Origin: Mactromeris polynyma
Taxonomy: Eukaryota > Mollusca > Bivalvia > Venerida > Mactridae
Reading direction: 5' to 3'
Assembly: GCA_032209605.1 (NCBI GenBank)
Contig: JASFXZ010000074.1
Location: 124,001-188,000, forward strand
DNA: 64,000 nt
In this document: positions 1 to 12,900 of the stretch, piece after piece
Layout of the letters: each line of letters opens with the position of its first letter
How positions within the stretch are numbered: position 1 is the stretch's first letter
Translations under genes and position numbers: made by a program
The notes under the pieces: generated by a model
Seen by the model: the letters and a program-made list of their open reading frames with translations, nothing else
Told to the model about the DNA's origin: nothing
The model's database searches: none

Positions 1-208
1 TATGTAAGTGAGCTGTACATATTATAGTCCCCTAAATAATTTTTCTTGACCTGGAATAATCCAGTTTGGTATAAATAGTAATAGGATGTCTATTAATTGA
101 ACATAAAGAGTACAGAAAACTGTGTAATGAAAAGGGTATTCAAAGCTTCTATGCTTGTGATAATATGCATTTTAGACTAAACACAATTACACACAGGATA
201 TTTGGGTC

Positions 209-330
209 TTTCGGTGTAAGATCGAAAGTTATTTCCACCAGAGGACGAAACATTTTCACGAGTGGCATAGCCATGAGTAAAATTTAAGTCAGATGGTCAC
301 AAAGTGAAATAACTCGATCTTACACCGAAA
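209..330. repeat. 122-bp palindromic MITE-like element
   Basis: The ends form an imperfect inverted repeat: TTTCGGTGTAAGATCGAAAG on the left and the complement of CTCGATCTTACACCGAAA on the right. Confidence 0.8.
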
Positions 331-672
331 CATACAAATATTCCATTTATTTCATGCATCACTTTGGTCTTTTTTTTATTGCGGTATTTGTTGGTCACAT
401 AAAATTTCCCCCTTGAATGCCTCAATATTTTATATATAACATCATTTATATGACGTCATTATCACTTCAATAATTTCACTGCAAGTTTATCGGATAATAA
501 TTCATTTTTATTTTGCGGTAAACCACGGGAAAGCGTGACATAAATATACATACAGGCCAACAGAGCTAACCCACCATTTTATATTTCGAGTATCTGCCCG
601 GCATTATGGCAAAATGATCTGAAACAATGAATATGATTTTCACACGTTTACATCAACTTTTTTCCATAGCTC

Positions 673-1000
673 CAGGGCTCTAGAAATCCACTAGCCTGAC
701 GTCCCGGACTAGACTTATACTGAATTGGGCTACCAACAGCTGAGGTGAACTTAGTCCCGGACAAGTCTGTTTTTAAAGCTTAACATCAGCAATTGTTCAG
801 TTGTAAGTCATACCTTAGAATCCAACAAACACAAACATGTGATTATTAATTTTAGATTATGGAACTATCATTGTGAATGTTTATTTGTTACTAAATTGAC
901 CGATATTCTCGGACAACTAGATTCCTATGTCGGACAAGTCAAATTTTACATTTCCATTAGTCCGGGACAAGTGTCTTTGAAAAAAAATTCTAGAGCCCTG
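673..1000. mobile_element. Non-autonomous TIR element (CAGGGCTCTAGAA family)
   Basis: Perfect 13-bp inverted termini CAGGGCTCTAGAA / TTCTAGAGCCCTG flank 328 bp without coding capacity. AGCTC occurs directly on both sides (668-672 and 1001-1005), consistent with a 5-bp target duplication. Relatives lie at 29561-29860 and from 61703. Confidence 0.8.
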
Positions 1001-2004
1001 AGCTCATTTGAATGAATAAATAAATGTTATAGTCTACTGCCAAAAAATCAATAGAAGATAGATCCAAGTTGCTTTAAAAGAACTATATGAAATAGTACCG
1101 ATGGGTTAGTACTTTTGACCAGTATATATATATAACATAGGAAAGCCAAAAGCAAAGAAGTTTTCTCTTTGTTTGTATAAAGCAAAGCCATACATTTATG
1201 CAGTGTGTCAAATGGCAAGTGTTTACATTTAAGTTTACTAGTCAAAGGAATTTTCTTTAAACAATAAAGCGAAATAACATTTACTCGTAAATCTGCGAAA
1301 AAGAAAAAAATGTTGAGAATATTAAATTTTGACAAATGAAATAATAAAACAAAATAAAACCATCCATTCAAAATAATACTGATAATAAATGAGCCTATAT
1401 TGGGTATATAATATAATACGGTAATTGCCAACATATGTATAGAGAATGTCTGTGATATTATTAAACAATTTTTCAAAGGACTTAAAAATGAGCAAACAGT
1501 AGATATAAAGCAATTCACAATGCATCGATAGATCAATTATTCGTCTCTCTTCTAATGACCTCGTTAAACAAGCTCTCACAACTTATACTTAATCACTCTT
1601 GATGACCGTTTCCTGGGTACACCCGCACTAACTTCTCAGATTACTAGGTTGAACAACGTTACACAAGATTAAGAATCTGTTTCTAATCCAATTCATCATT
1701 CACAAAACATGAAAAGTTCAAAAAATCTTATTTCAAAATTAAACTTCAAATTTCAGCATCAATCATTGTTAGTTTTGGAACCAACAATGAAATAATTGAC
1801 TCAATTTAAGGATGAAACAATTAATAAGACAAGTGAAGTAGATTTTTTAGTTAAAACAACATATATACTGAACACAGGAACTATTTAATGGACAAAACAA
1901 ATTGAATACAACAAATATGGGTACCACATTATGTCATTTAATATTTACTGGTAAGCAGAGATCAATAAAGAAATGCTGCTCCTCTCTTAATAGTTAGAAG
2001 ATTG

Positions 2005-2122
2005 ATACAACAGGGTCCCAGGGTTTGACACAGTGGAGTCCCATAGTATGACACAACATGGTTCAAGAGTACGATACAATGGGGTCCCTGAGTATGATGC
2101 AATTGAGTTGCGGGGTTCGACA
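2005..2122. repeat. Degenerate ~33-bp tandem repeat, about 4 copies
   Basis: Successive units follow the pattern GATACAA(C/T)...GGGTCCC...GTATGACAC. The copies are strongly diverged. Confidence 0.6.
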
Positions 2123-3584
2123 CAAACCAGCCAGTCAAAGAAAATTCAAATTAATGTTACCATGGAATGTAACTTATGTATATGATTAACAATATGATAT
2201 TTAAATTCATACGTAAGGGAATGCATCTTAATATTAATATATAGTGATCACCAATTTATATAATCATTCAAGACCAAAAATGGAGAGCGGAATATGGAAA
2301 TTACTCCATACAATAAAATAATTCCTGATAAACTAAAGACAACGATTCATTGTTTGGCATATTTTTGAGTCAAAATATTAACTCAGGGCAGGCATGAGTT
2401 CATTTCTCCCAAAAAATCCCACTAAAAATTTATACAGAATTTTACTCAATTTGAAAAATGACTTCTGATGACTTCACAAAGAACCAGAATTCCAAGATAA
2501 ATCAGAACATTGAACAATGATGTTGCACAGGTCCAGTCTAATTTAAACTCCTTATAAAATAATGACCAGGAGTTATGATAGTTAGACCATCCACACTTCT
2601 ATCATACATACTTAAATGGCACATAATACTTCTTAAAGCTATAACATAAAACAGCATCCTGCTACAGGTAACTAAACATATTCTTATGATTTATAATAAC
2701 TCAAATTAAATGTATAAATTATCTATCTATTGAATACTTACATTCAAGTTTTCATATATAAGAAAATTAAGTGGATACTATTTTTTTGTATTTTCTCTAA
2801 TTATGCCCATCAGAAAAAGTAAAATGCTAGGATTATCTCCCTTGATGAAATAATTCAAATAGTGGGTTTATCTGAAATAATTACAATATCTGCAGATATC
2901 CACCCTAGAAATGTATTGTTATGTCTAATATTTCCTGTTTTACTGTTTTTAAAATACAAAATAAACATGTTAAACCCTTGATACATATAAACCATGTCCA
3001 TTTTTGTCTTAATACTTTAGTAGATTTTAGGAATATTACACAAATATGTAATCACAGACAATCATGTAACCTGTTACTTAGAAATAAGAGTTAGCACATT
3101 TGAATAATACTTGCAAGTCATTCTCACAGCTGTATGAAACATTAAATATATACCACATAGTGGTAAATCCAGCACTTAAAAATAAATATCGGAAAAAACA
3201 TAACTACAAGTAAAATTTATCTAACTGTCCGCAACATTTTCTGACGCATGCCAAACTATATCTCTCCTTATTGTAAATGAATCTTAGATTACATAGTAAT
3301 TTTAGAGTTATGATTGTCAAAAATATTCTACACTTATTTAATTTTTTTTATATCAACAGAAAAAGACGAAAATTCTGACATGATTGAAAATTACGTCAGT
3401 TTTTAAATCAATTAATTTATGATACAAAAACAAACAGTAAAAAGTATAAAATTACAGCAAGCAAGAATCAATCGCTTTCTTTTTTATATTGATATAAGCT
3501 GTACATCCATAGCTGCTTATATCAACAAGCTGCTTATCTCCATAGCAACCTTTTGGCCATCACAGGTAGTCACAGAATATAAGC

Positions 3585-3625
3585 AAAACACGACCGCACC
3601 GGACATGGCGGGCGCACTGCTTGAT
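3585..3625. promoter_or_regulatory. CpG-bearing patch with a YY1-like ATGGCGG motif (weak promoter candidate)
   Basis: The segment has several CpGs in AT-rich surroundings and contains ACATGGCGGGCGC. A minus-strand ATG here opens only a short frame. It could be a promoter for a gene to the left or simply a chance GC patch. Confidence 0.2.
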
Positions 3626-3739
3626 ATTTTTGTCAGAAAACTCTTGGTCTCTTAAGAATGCAAATGACGATTTAAGAACACATTTAAGAATCAACTCACA
3701 TCACTAAAAAATGAAAAACGTGTAGCTAATATTTTCACA

Positions 3740-3956
3740 CTAAGTCACTTTGAATCGATGTCGTCTTTTAATCATCCATTCAGCGTTAGGATTCACTGTA
3801 TACAGAGAAGACATGTTAGTATTATGTGGTAGGCATCGTTCCCCAATGTTTCCACCGACTTCAAACAAGAAAGTGTCATCACCAGCAGATTGAAAATTCC
3901 TGTGGTCGACGAAGATTTGTCCATGGTTGGAATTCGACGTTCTTGAGTTCAAATTG
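3740..3956 (-). CDS. RhoGAP gene exon 17 (C-terminus and stop)
   Basis: Acceptor TTAATTTCAG|CAAT; TGA-type stop region ends at 3740. It encodes SNLNSRTSNSNHGQ..., then DDTFLFEVGGNIGERCL and LYTVNPNAEWMIKRR, ending in FKVT. FLxEVGGNIGERCL and NPNAEWxIK are signature segments of this family's C-terminus. Confidence 0.93.
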
Positions 3957-6900
3957 CTGAAATTAACATCAAATTGTAAAAGCGTGCACAAATTCAAACA
4001 TGCATACTTTAACTTGGTCAATTGTATACATGATAAATGTTCCCAAAGTAGAGTGCCCTTATCTGTGACCTTGACCTAGGAGATACAGACTGACACTTGG
4101 CCATGACACCATTTCTCATCATGCTCAATGTTTGTGGAAAGTTTCATTGGAAACCATCCAATGTTTAGAAGCTTTGTATACATGAGAAATAAAATACTGG
4201 ATTTGAATGTGCAAGTCCTTCCCAGTGACCTTGATGGAACTTGTGTGTCATACCCTTTCTCATCATGTTTATCATTTGTGCATAGTTTCATTGGAATCCC
4301 CTGAATATATCAAAAGTTACAGATTGTTTTGGGTGCAATTCAATCCCCACCATAAAGCCAAGCAATCTGTCTTAATATCCATAGTGGGAGATGTCTTATC
4401 CCCCACTTCTGGGATCTATTAAAAATCTGACCCAAGTCTATTTCCCAGGACCTGGAATCATTCCCCGTCTCAAATTCCCACCTATCGGGAATCATCTTCT
4501 GTCTAAAATCCCATGTATTCCTGCCGCTCCCCACAGTGGCACTACATTGATAAGTGCATAACTAACATACAGACGAAGACTGTGATTACTATATATATGC
4601 CCGAAATTGGAAAATTTTACAACAGTGCTCAGTAGCTTGAAATCATGTACTTGAGTTTTAAGACTCAGATAAATGACCTTGACCCTTAAGTTCCATCTCT
4701 AATCATAATGAAGACTGAATGCAAAACAAATTTCACACAGTTTTGTAATTTAAGAACACAAATATATTTCTGAGGCCTAGCAACATGCAGAAATAGTTGG
4801 GTCATTATATTGGGATTTTTTAATATTTCTTTTTAAATACATTAGCCGAGAGGTTGGCATCTGCCTTGGGAGCGGGAGGTCGAAGGTTTGAATCCCGGTT
4901 GGCGAGTCGCTAGCTTGTTAAATAATGGTTACAGTGTGCCTACTTGCATGGTGCCTGGCAATAAAGGAGAGGAATCGGGAAGTTAATGTGCTCAGAAAGT
5001 AGGTGTCTCATAAATCAGAAATGGCTGGCCCTTTAAATAGGGGTGACACTATAATAAATAAGCATTACATTTATAGGCACCAAGATCACTTTATCTAACT
5101 TAATGGATGCTATAAAATCTTGGTCCAGGGTAAAATATTAGGCTACTAGAAACTAGAATTTTTTTTTACCTGAGCATTTTTTCACACGGAAACCTAATGA
5201 TAAAACTATTGAAAACTATCACTTATTTTAATCATTTATATGTGATGGTTGAAATCAAAAACGTGCAAGGAACGCAAACCTGTGATCTGTAGTATCCGTG
5301 TCCTGAATGACCTTGAACTTGGACACAATATCCCCAGCGGTCATTTGATTGTCTAGTTGTATTGCTGTACTACTTTTAGTCAAATTTGGGGCCTGGACTC
5401 GAATAACCCCAGCCTGAAAGTCAGTCTGAAATAGCAGAAAAATTCTAATGTAAATAGGTTTATAATATGAATATGCCCTTTAAAACACAGTGCTTTGATT
5501 CTTTCCTGAACAAAATTCTCAAATTAACCATAACAAATTGCAACAAATATTTATCAAAGAAAAATTTTACTAACTGGTTGAAATTTAAAAAAAATTGGTT
5601 GCACTTTAAAATAAATGCTAATGGAAGACATATGATATAAATTCTAAAATTCGGATATATGTTACCATGAATATCTGCTCACGATCAGGGTTTGCAGATA
5701 CCGAATATTCCCTAATAAATGACCCGGGGTGTTACATTTTGAGAGGGGGGCATTTAATAAAGGTAAATAATTACTAAAAAACAATGTTTTCAGTCAAGTC
5801 TAATATATATATCTATAAGAATAAGTATGGTACCCACTAGCCGTTCTCTAACCTTTGATCTAAACAGAAGTGTCGAATCTTCACCCAATTTTGAAGTTTT
5901 AAATATCAATAGTGGACTAAGAATTTTTCTGGGCTTTTTTATTCAAAATAGGGGGGGGGGGGTGTTAATTAGGGGAGGGGCATTTATAAGGGAATAATAG
6001 GTACCTTTATCGGAGAGTGCCACAGATACTGGTATCCATGACAATGAGATTTGATGTCAGTGATAGATGTGTACTTTCGATCGTTCGCCAGAGGCTATGG
6101 GGAAAAGTGACTTGACGTCATTCATAAATAGTAATTTTAATGATATACATTTTCAAGATTGTAAATAGGACAGATCAAACTAATCTGAAGTATGTGTCTT
6201 TCACCCCCTATACATACAGTATTAGTAACTACACCTAATATCGAAGACATCTTATAAAGCTCATACCTCATGTATCAATGCTGGTTTCTTGTACACCTCA
6301 GTTCTATCTTTCTTTGATAGTATGCCTTTTATTTTCTGCAAGAATACAGATGAAAAAATATTAAATTATAATAATAACATACAGTAAAACTTGAATAATA
6401 AGACCAAGCTTGGGACCCATGAAAACTGGTCTTCTTATTGAGATGGTCTTAAAATTGATGTTGAATAAGGAGCAAAACAGAGAAAATGGACTTGAATTAA
6501 TTTTGAGATGGTCTTCTTATTAAGGTGGTCATTAAGTGAGGTTTTACTGTATCTTTCGAAAACCTTTTTTAAGAAGATGGACAAATATAATTCAGAGTAT
6601 GTGATGACTTAATAAGTCTCCTTCTTGAAAAAAGCTTTTGAAGGCAAAATACTGATTCACAGTGAACATGATATTGAAAATTTACTTAGGATGGTTAAAC
6701 TGATGTCAAGATTTAAATGATTCTTTGTACTAATGCAGCACTATGCCACGTTTTAAATATCTAATAAAACACAACATTTGTATACGAGTTATATTAAATG
6801 TGTACGGTAAAACCTCAATAATAAGACCACCCTTAGAACCCATGAAAACTGGTTTTAATTTTGAGGTGATCTTATTATTGATGTTGTCTTTCAGTGAGGT

Positions 6901-9900
6901 TTTTCTGTAGGGCTCAACGCAACACTGTCCTAACTCCTATGTATTTTATATAGGAGTTACGACAGTGTTGCGTTGAGCCCTCGATTGATTATTTAATTTA
7001 GTCTGTCTGTTACTGTCTATATGAATATGAGTGCTTACACTTTTATCTCTGTTTTTCTTCATTTGTTCCAATTCATTTTGTCTTCTTACAAGTGCCATCA
7101 CAGTACTAGGCACCTGAAACACAACAGTAAGCTTAGGTCATCCAGAAAGTATTGACTGTTTCTAAACTTCCCAAAATATTACGGGTATAAGTATAACAAG
7201 CAAACAATATTTTAAAATTGGAATAATCCAACAAGTCAAACCACAGGATATTGTCATGAGTACTCTCCCTTTATCCCGTCTAGTGTTCTGTCCCTTTACT
7301 TATTCTAGAGTTCTCTCCCTTTATCACTTCTATAGTATATGTATATGCTATATATACCTTTATGTGTATACTAATACATGTAAGTTTCAAAGTTTATTTG
7401 TACTTAGGCCTCTGGCCCATATACATACAGCATATATACATAATACATCAAAAGTAGTTATTTGCCTGTGAAGACACATATATAAACATGTACTGTAGAA
7501 GAGAAGGGAGAAAACTGTAAAAGGGATAAAGGGAGAGTACTCGTAACAATCTCATGCGGGACAAACCACATTAACACATTTCATGAAAGATATTCATATG
7601 TACCTAGCATAATCATTATAAAACATGAACACTTTTATGCATAGCTAATAGTAATATTCTTGAATTTCTTCCTAGAAATTCTGTAACAGGCCTTTTTCTG
7701 TCCATTTTGGGAAAAAGACCCTATCTAAATTGGGAAAACTTTAATCGTTTCAACTCCAGTTGTGGGAATTTTCACATCTAAATTTTATATAAACAAGCAT
7801 TCTAATCATCTTTTCTAAATCAACTGTCAGAACCACAAACATTTATGACACAAGGGACAATAATGGCCAGTGTTATTCAAAGAGCTTCAAGAAATACCAG
7901 GTCGCTCCAGTAGTCCATTTTTTGTAGGTGCTTCTGATTGGGAAAAAACCCATATATTTGGCTTTGGGAATGGGTCAGATAGTCTGACCCGTGGGAACTA
8001 TAGAAAAGGGCCTGTGTAAGCATATCTAATGTAATTTAACCAAATCCTTTAATATACAAAAGAAATCATACTTACCATCCATAATGTACTTCTATAGTGA
8101 ATCAACATTTTCATAATATTTGAAGTGTTAGCTGCCATTTTGATTTCCAACTCCCACGATGTTTTATTAGACTTCGCAACTTTAGGGGCCATAAATAAAT
8201 TAGGGGCCATAATCATAGCGACATTGTTCAAACTCATTTTATTTGTATTGCTGTGTTGGATAATCAGTTCTAACAATTCAAGTAATACCTGAAACAAAGA
8301 TATAATGCATTTTAATCGAAAATAAGTATTTACTGCTTAAATTGCAAGTTTAGAAGTTTTTATTACAAACAACCAGAAAGTCATAGACCCATGTGGTACA
8401 TAAGAACATGTTTCACAATCATTGTAAACAAAATAAGTTTAAGCCATAGGCGGATTTAGGGGGAGCTGGCATAGGCCCCTCCCTAAAGTCTGGTAAGCTT
8501 GTTTACAGTTATGTACCTGAAGTGGAAAAATATTTTCCTACCCAATCAACGTAAAACATATCCATTAAGCATGGCGATACATTGATCAACATTTGGTAGA
8601 TTTTTCTTGAAAATCAGCCAGAAAGGGCAATTGGCTCCTGGGGGCACTGTGACCCATCTATAGTTTATGCCCCCCACCCCCAAAGAAAATCATGTACCCG
8701 CCCCCGTAAACTGACCAAACATTTACTACTTACACAAAGCGTGTTCCTGTGTACATCAGGCAGTAACAATATAAGGAGATTCAAAGCATGTAATTGTGAT
8801 TTCTTGTCCGGCAAGTCTGAAATTAAATAATTTGTATTATTTCAAATATCATTTTTCAGTCATATGGTAATAATATTATTGGTACACAGACGTACACATA
8901 TTAGGAATAATTTATTAATTTTAAAGTTTTTAAAGCAGCCCTCTCTTCAGCAACCGCCTCTCTGTAACAACAATATGAATCTTTCCTGTAGAAAGAATTT
9001 ACTATCAACTTAATCTCTACATAGCAACAACCTCTCAACAAAAGAGAGAGAGATGAGTTGCTACAGGGAACGCCACATACATAAGACAGTGCCTCTCCAC
9101 ACAGGCGTCAGGGAAAACAACAATCCATAAAACACAGGCACTTGAGGAGGCTTAAGGGTACGGTACATACACAAGGGAACAGGGGCGCAAGGAATGGCCT
9201 GACCTACCATAAGGGATAACTAGGAGAATCAAAGAGGACAAACAGGGGAGGATAATGTGATGGATAGAATACATCCCAGGTCACGTCAGGACAGTTGGCA
9301 ACAACAGGCGGAAAGTGGGGAGAAATTATCATGAACAATAGAATTGCACAGGGAAAGGGAAATTTAACATACATCTTAAACACAAAATTTGCAATATAAC
9401 ATACATTCCACTTGAGCAAATGCTTCGATATACTCGTCTGTTAGTAGAGGCACGGGCAACTCTCGTAACAACTGTTTCATTAACGTTGCGACATCATTAG
9501 TTGTCAAATCATCCCCCCATATAAATGTTCCCTGATAAAACCGCTCTTCTATTTCCTGCCGAAGTTGCTGTAATATATAAGAAATAAGTTGTATTAGAAA
9601 TAAGTAATCCAATTGTATTTTCTCCTCACTATTCTATTATTTTTCACACTGTATCAATGAAAATGTAATGAGTAACAAAATGAAAATTTATATTATGTTC
9701 TTCAATCATACTATTGCATGTCAAATGACCATTGACCAATGTATAATATTTCATTATTTTTGTATATATACTTCACGCCATTAAAAATGCAACAAAAAAT
9801 TGGGCATACAGATGAACTCACATTACAAAGACAGAAATATTCTTCATCTCTCAAACATAATTTCCAACAATTAATCAATAATGAAATAAAAAATAATTGG

Positions 9901-12900
9901 TCTAGAGTTTAAGCAAGTTTTGAACAAGAATTAACGCATAGATAACTATTAACACTCTTTTGACAATTGGTACTACAAAATGACGCCAAGTTCAAATAGT
10001 TGCATTTTTAATGGCGTCAAGTATATTTCTGCAATGTTATGTGAAATTATGGGCAGTATGCCTAAAATTTCGGAATCTATCTATAAAACGAGTTTTTCAG
10101 TAAGGCTTCTTTATCTCTAAAAGGGCACAGACAATACTACAGTAAAACCTCGACAATATGACCACCCTTAGGACCTTTGAAAATTGGTCTTCTTATTGAG
10201 GTGGTCATAATATTGAGGTAGAATAAAGAGCAAAAAAGTCAAAATGGAGTTCAAAATTGAGTTCTTAATTTTGAGGTGGTTTTATTATTGAGGTGGTCTT
10301 TAATTGAGGTTTTAATGTAAGTTCTTTTGATAACCAACGTACGGCTGTCAGTCGCCCTTAGCGATATCCCCGAGTTACCAACTAGCACCAACTTGTTCTT
10401 TCACACGCAACGGACAACTTTTCCATATAAAGAATAGGTGTAGGGCAAAATAAAGCAGGAAAGTGATGTTCCTTATATCAATGATTTTATAAGAAATTAT
10501 AGACTTAATATTCAAAGACCTCTATGTTTGCTGCTATGAACACAAAAATGCTTCGTAATTGTATTTTATGTATCAACATTTGTGATTTCTGTTTTCAAAT
10601 ATATATCATTTCTTAAACAACAGTATTCAAACAGAATAAAAACTGCTTAAATAATGTATAAGACAGAAATAATTTGATTGCTTGTATAAAACAATTGTCT
10701 CATGAACATATAGGAAACATACTTTGACACGACTAGTAGATCCAGGAATTCTTAAGATGCCCTCCGACTCCAAACAAGTCTTTGTTACATAGGAAACAAT
10801 CTGGAAAAAATACAATCATGTCTGCAATACATGTACTAAAGTGTGGAAAACTGCAAGAATCATTGTAAATGCATTATAATGTACAAATAATGTACACCAT
10901 TTATTTAAGCTTGATTGTTATCATGATGGCCCTACATCGCTCACCTGAGTACGCTGCCATTCTGACTTAATTGGACTGATGTGCCAATAAATTGGTATTG
11001 GATCAATAAAAATGCATTCAGCAGTTTAGAAGGAGATATCATTAATAGTTTCCACTATATATACTTAGGCAATGTTTTTTAACAGAACTTAATTATAATT
11101 ACAATCTTGGAAGAGGACACCCACCAAATTCCAAACTCTACACCTTATTGTTTTGGACTAAGGGATTTTCTAAGTTTTCACTATAACAAGGCCTAACCTC
11201 CTGGCGACCATGTTTTTTAACGGAACTTAATAATTAATGCATCTATTTTTAGCTTCAGTGACCTACTTATGCAGCAGACCGGAACAAATTATGCAACTTT
11301 GAAAGGAGTCCCACCCAAGTGAAGTTTGGACAAAATCCATTCAGTGGTATAGGAGGAGATGTTGTTTAAAGAAAATGTTGACGGACGAAGCACAACGCAC
11401 ACTGCATGAGGACGGTCATCCAACTATCCTAAAAGCTGACCATGACCGCTTCATGCTCAGATGAGCTAAAAATCCAGACTATCTACTTTGAATACAACAA
11501 ATAAATAGACTACTTACTTCTTGAAACACAAGAGGAATCAGACATTGTGGTTTTAACTTGAAATCCTGTTCCATCAGCGTTGCTAATGGCACACCAAATA
11601 TACCCGACTCTGAAAATCAAAAGGTATCCAACTTTGACTGTTTGATACAAACAAATTTATCTTACATCGCTTGTGTAACAAGTCAAACAAATACAAATCC
11701 ATGGATTTCCCTGACACCGAAATCTCGAGTCCCGAACTCCCTTTTCTTTCTAGGGACACCCATTTTCAACTAACTGTGCATCCCTGGGACCCCAAAAATA
11801 AACTTTTGTCAAGTATAAACTCCATATCTGGGACCCTACAAATTTACTAAGGACCCCTAATTTGTCAAACACAAGGGTCCAAGGACCCCTAGCTGAAAAA
11901 TCCTAGAAAAAAACATGCAAATCATTCTCTATATCCACTTTTTAGTTTAATTACTAGTGTTCGTGTCTGATTAAGGAATTTTGTAGACCTTGGACGACTA
12001 TTGTCCATGGAGGGAATCAAACCCATGAACACAAAATCCGAATTCCAATGCCCTTACTTTTGAATCACTATGCTACATAGTTAATTGTACAATATAATTA
12101 TGAATACATTTTTCTGAATTACCCACATGTTAAATGGTTTCATCCTTAAGTGAAGAATCTAAGTGTGGAGCTTGTTCCATTTTCTATAATGGTAATTCTA
12201 AACACACATTCTCCACAATAGTGAGAAAACAAGATGGTCAAAGTTATACATAAGCATTTAAAAGACATAACTAGAAGTGAAAATGTATGGCATCAAGAAC
12301 TCAGCTAGCATGTAAATGGCATTTAAGTAAGCAATACTTGATATACACTGCAACTCCGTTACACCGCGGTTGGTTATAGCGCGATATCCATTATAACACG
12401 ATGTCGTCGTGGCTCCCGATTATTTTCATGAAAAATCCTAAAATTTGTCAAAAAAGGATGAAAAATTGATCAAAATCGTATTTTTTCCGCGATTTGCTGT
12501 CTGCTCTTTCGCGAAATCACGTGCTGTTAACGAACCACGATCGCGAATCAACGAGATTAATTAAACTGAATATACGCAACATAAGAGATATATGTCCAAT
12601 CATGATAACCATCAATATTTACACAAATGTCACCTAATAGTTTTCAACACATATCATGTAAACATATTGATGTATCGTCAATATTTCTCATCAGATAAAT
12701 CAATATCATCGATTTGCATTTTGCCAAATGAAAGACAGCTCTATATAGAAGCACAAACCTTTTTGTTTTTTCTTTGACCGCCTGCGGCTATAAGAAATGT
12801 TATATGTATCAAATAAAGACGTTAATTCCAGTAAGGCAAGTGTTCGTACGTATGTGACGTCTATAGTGCTGATATCATCTATACACGTCTGTCCAAGCTT

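Larger units (their letters stand above)
1..3739. other. 3' flank of the RhoGAP gene; no coding exon seen
   Basis: AT-rich non-coding DNA, presumably including the 3' UTR of the minus-strand RhoGAP gene. It holds two inverted-repeat elements (209-330, 673-1000), a degenerate 33-bp repeat near 2005-2122 and a small CpG-bearing patch near 3585-3625. The 162-codon minus-strand frame at 1048-1536 has no recognisable motif and looks like chance in AT-rich sequence. Confidence 0.6.

Noticed and set aside
1048..1536. 162-codon minus-strand frame as a membrane protein gene
   Set aside because: Phe/Ile/Leu-rich composition expected from AT-rich DNA; no motif, homology or splice context.
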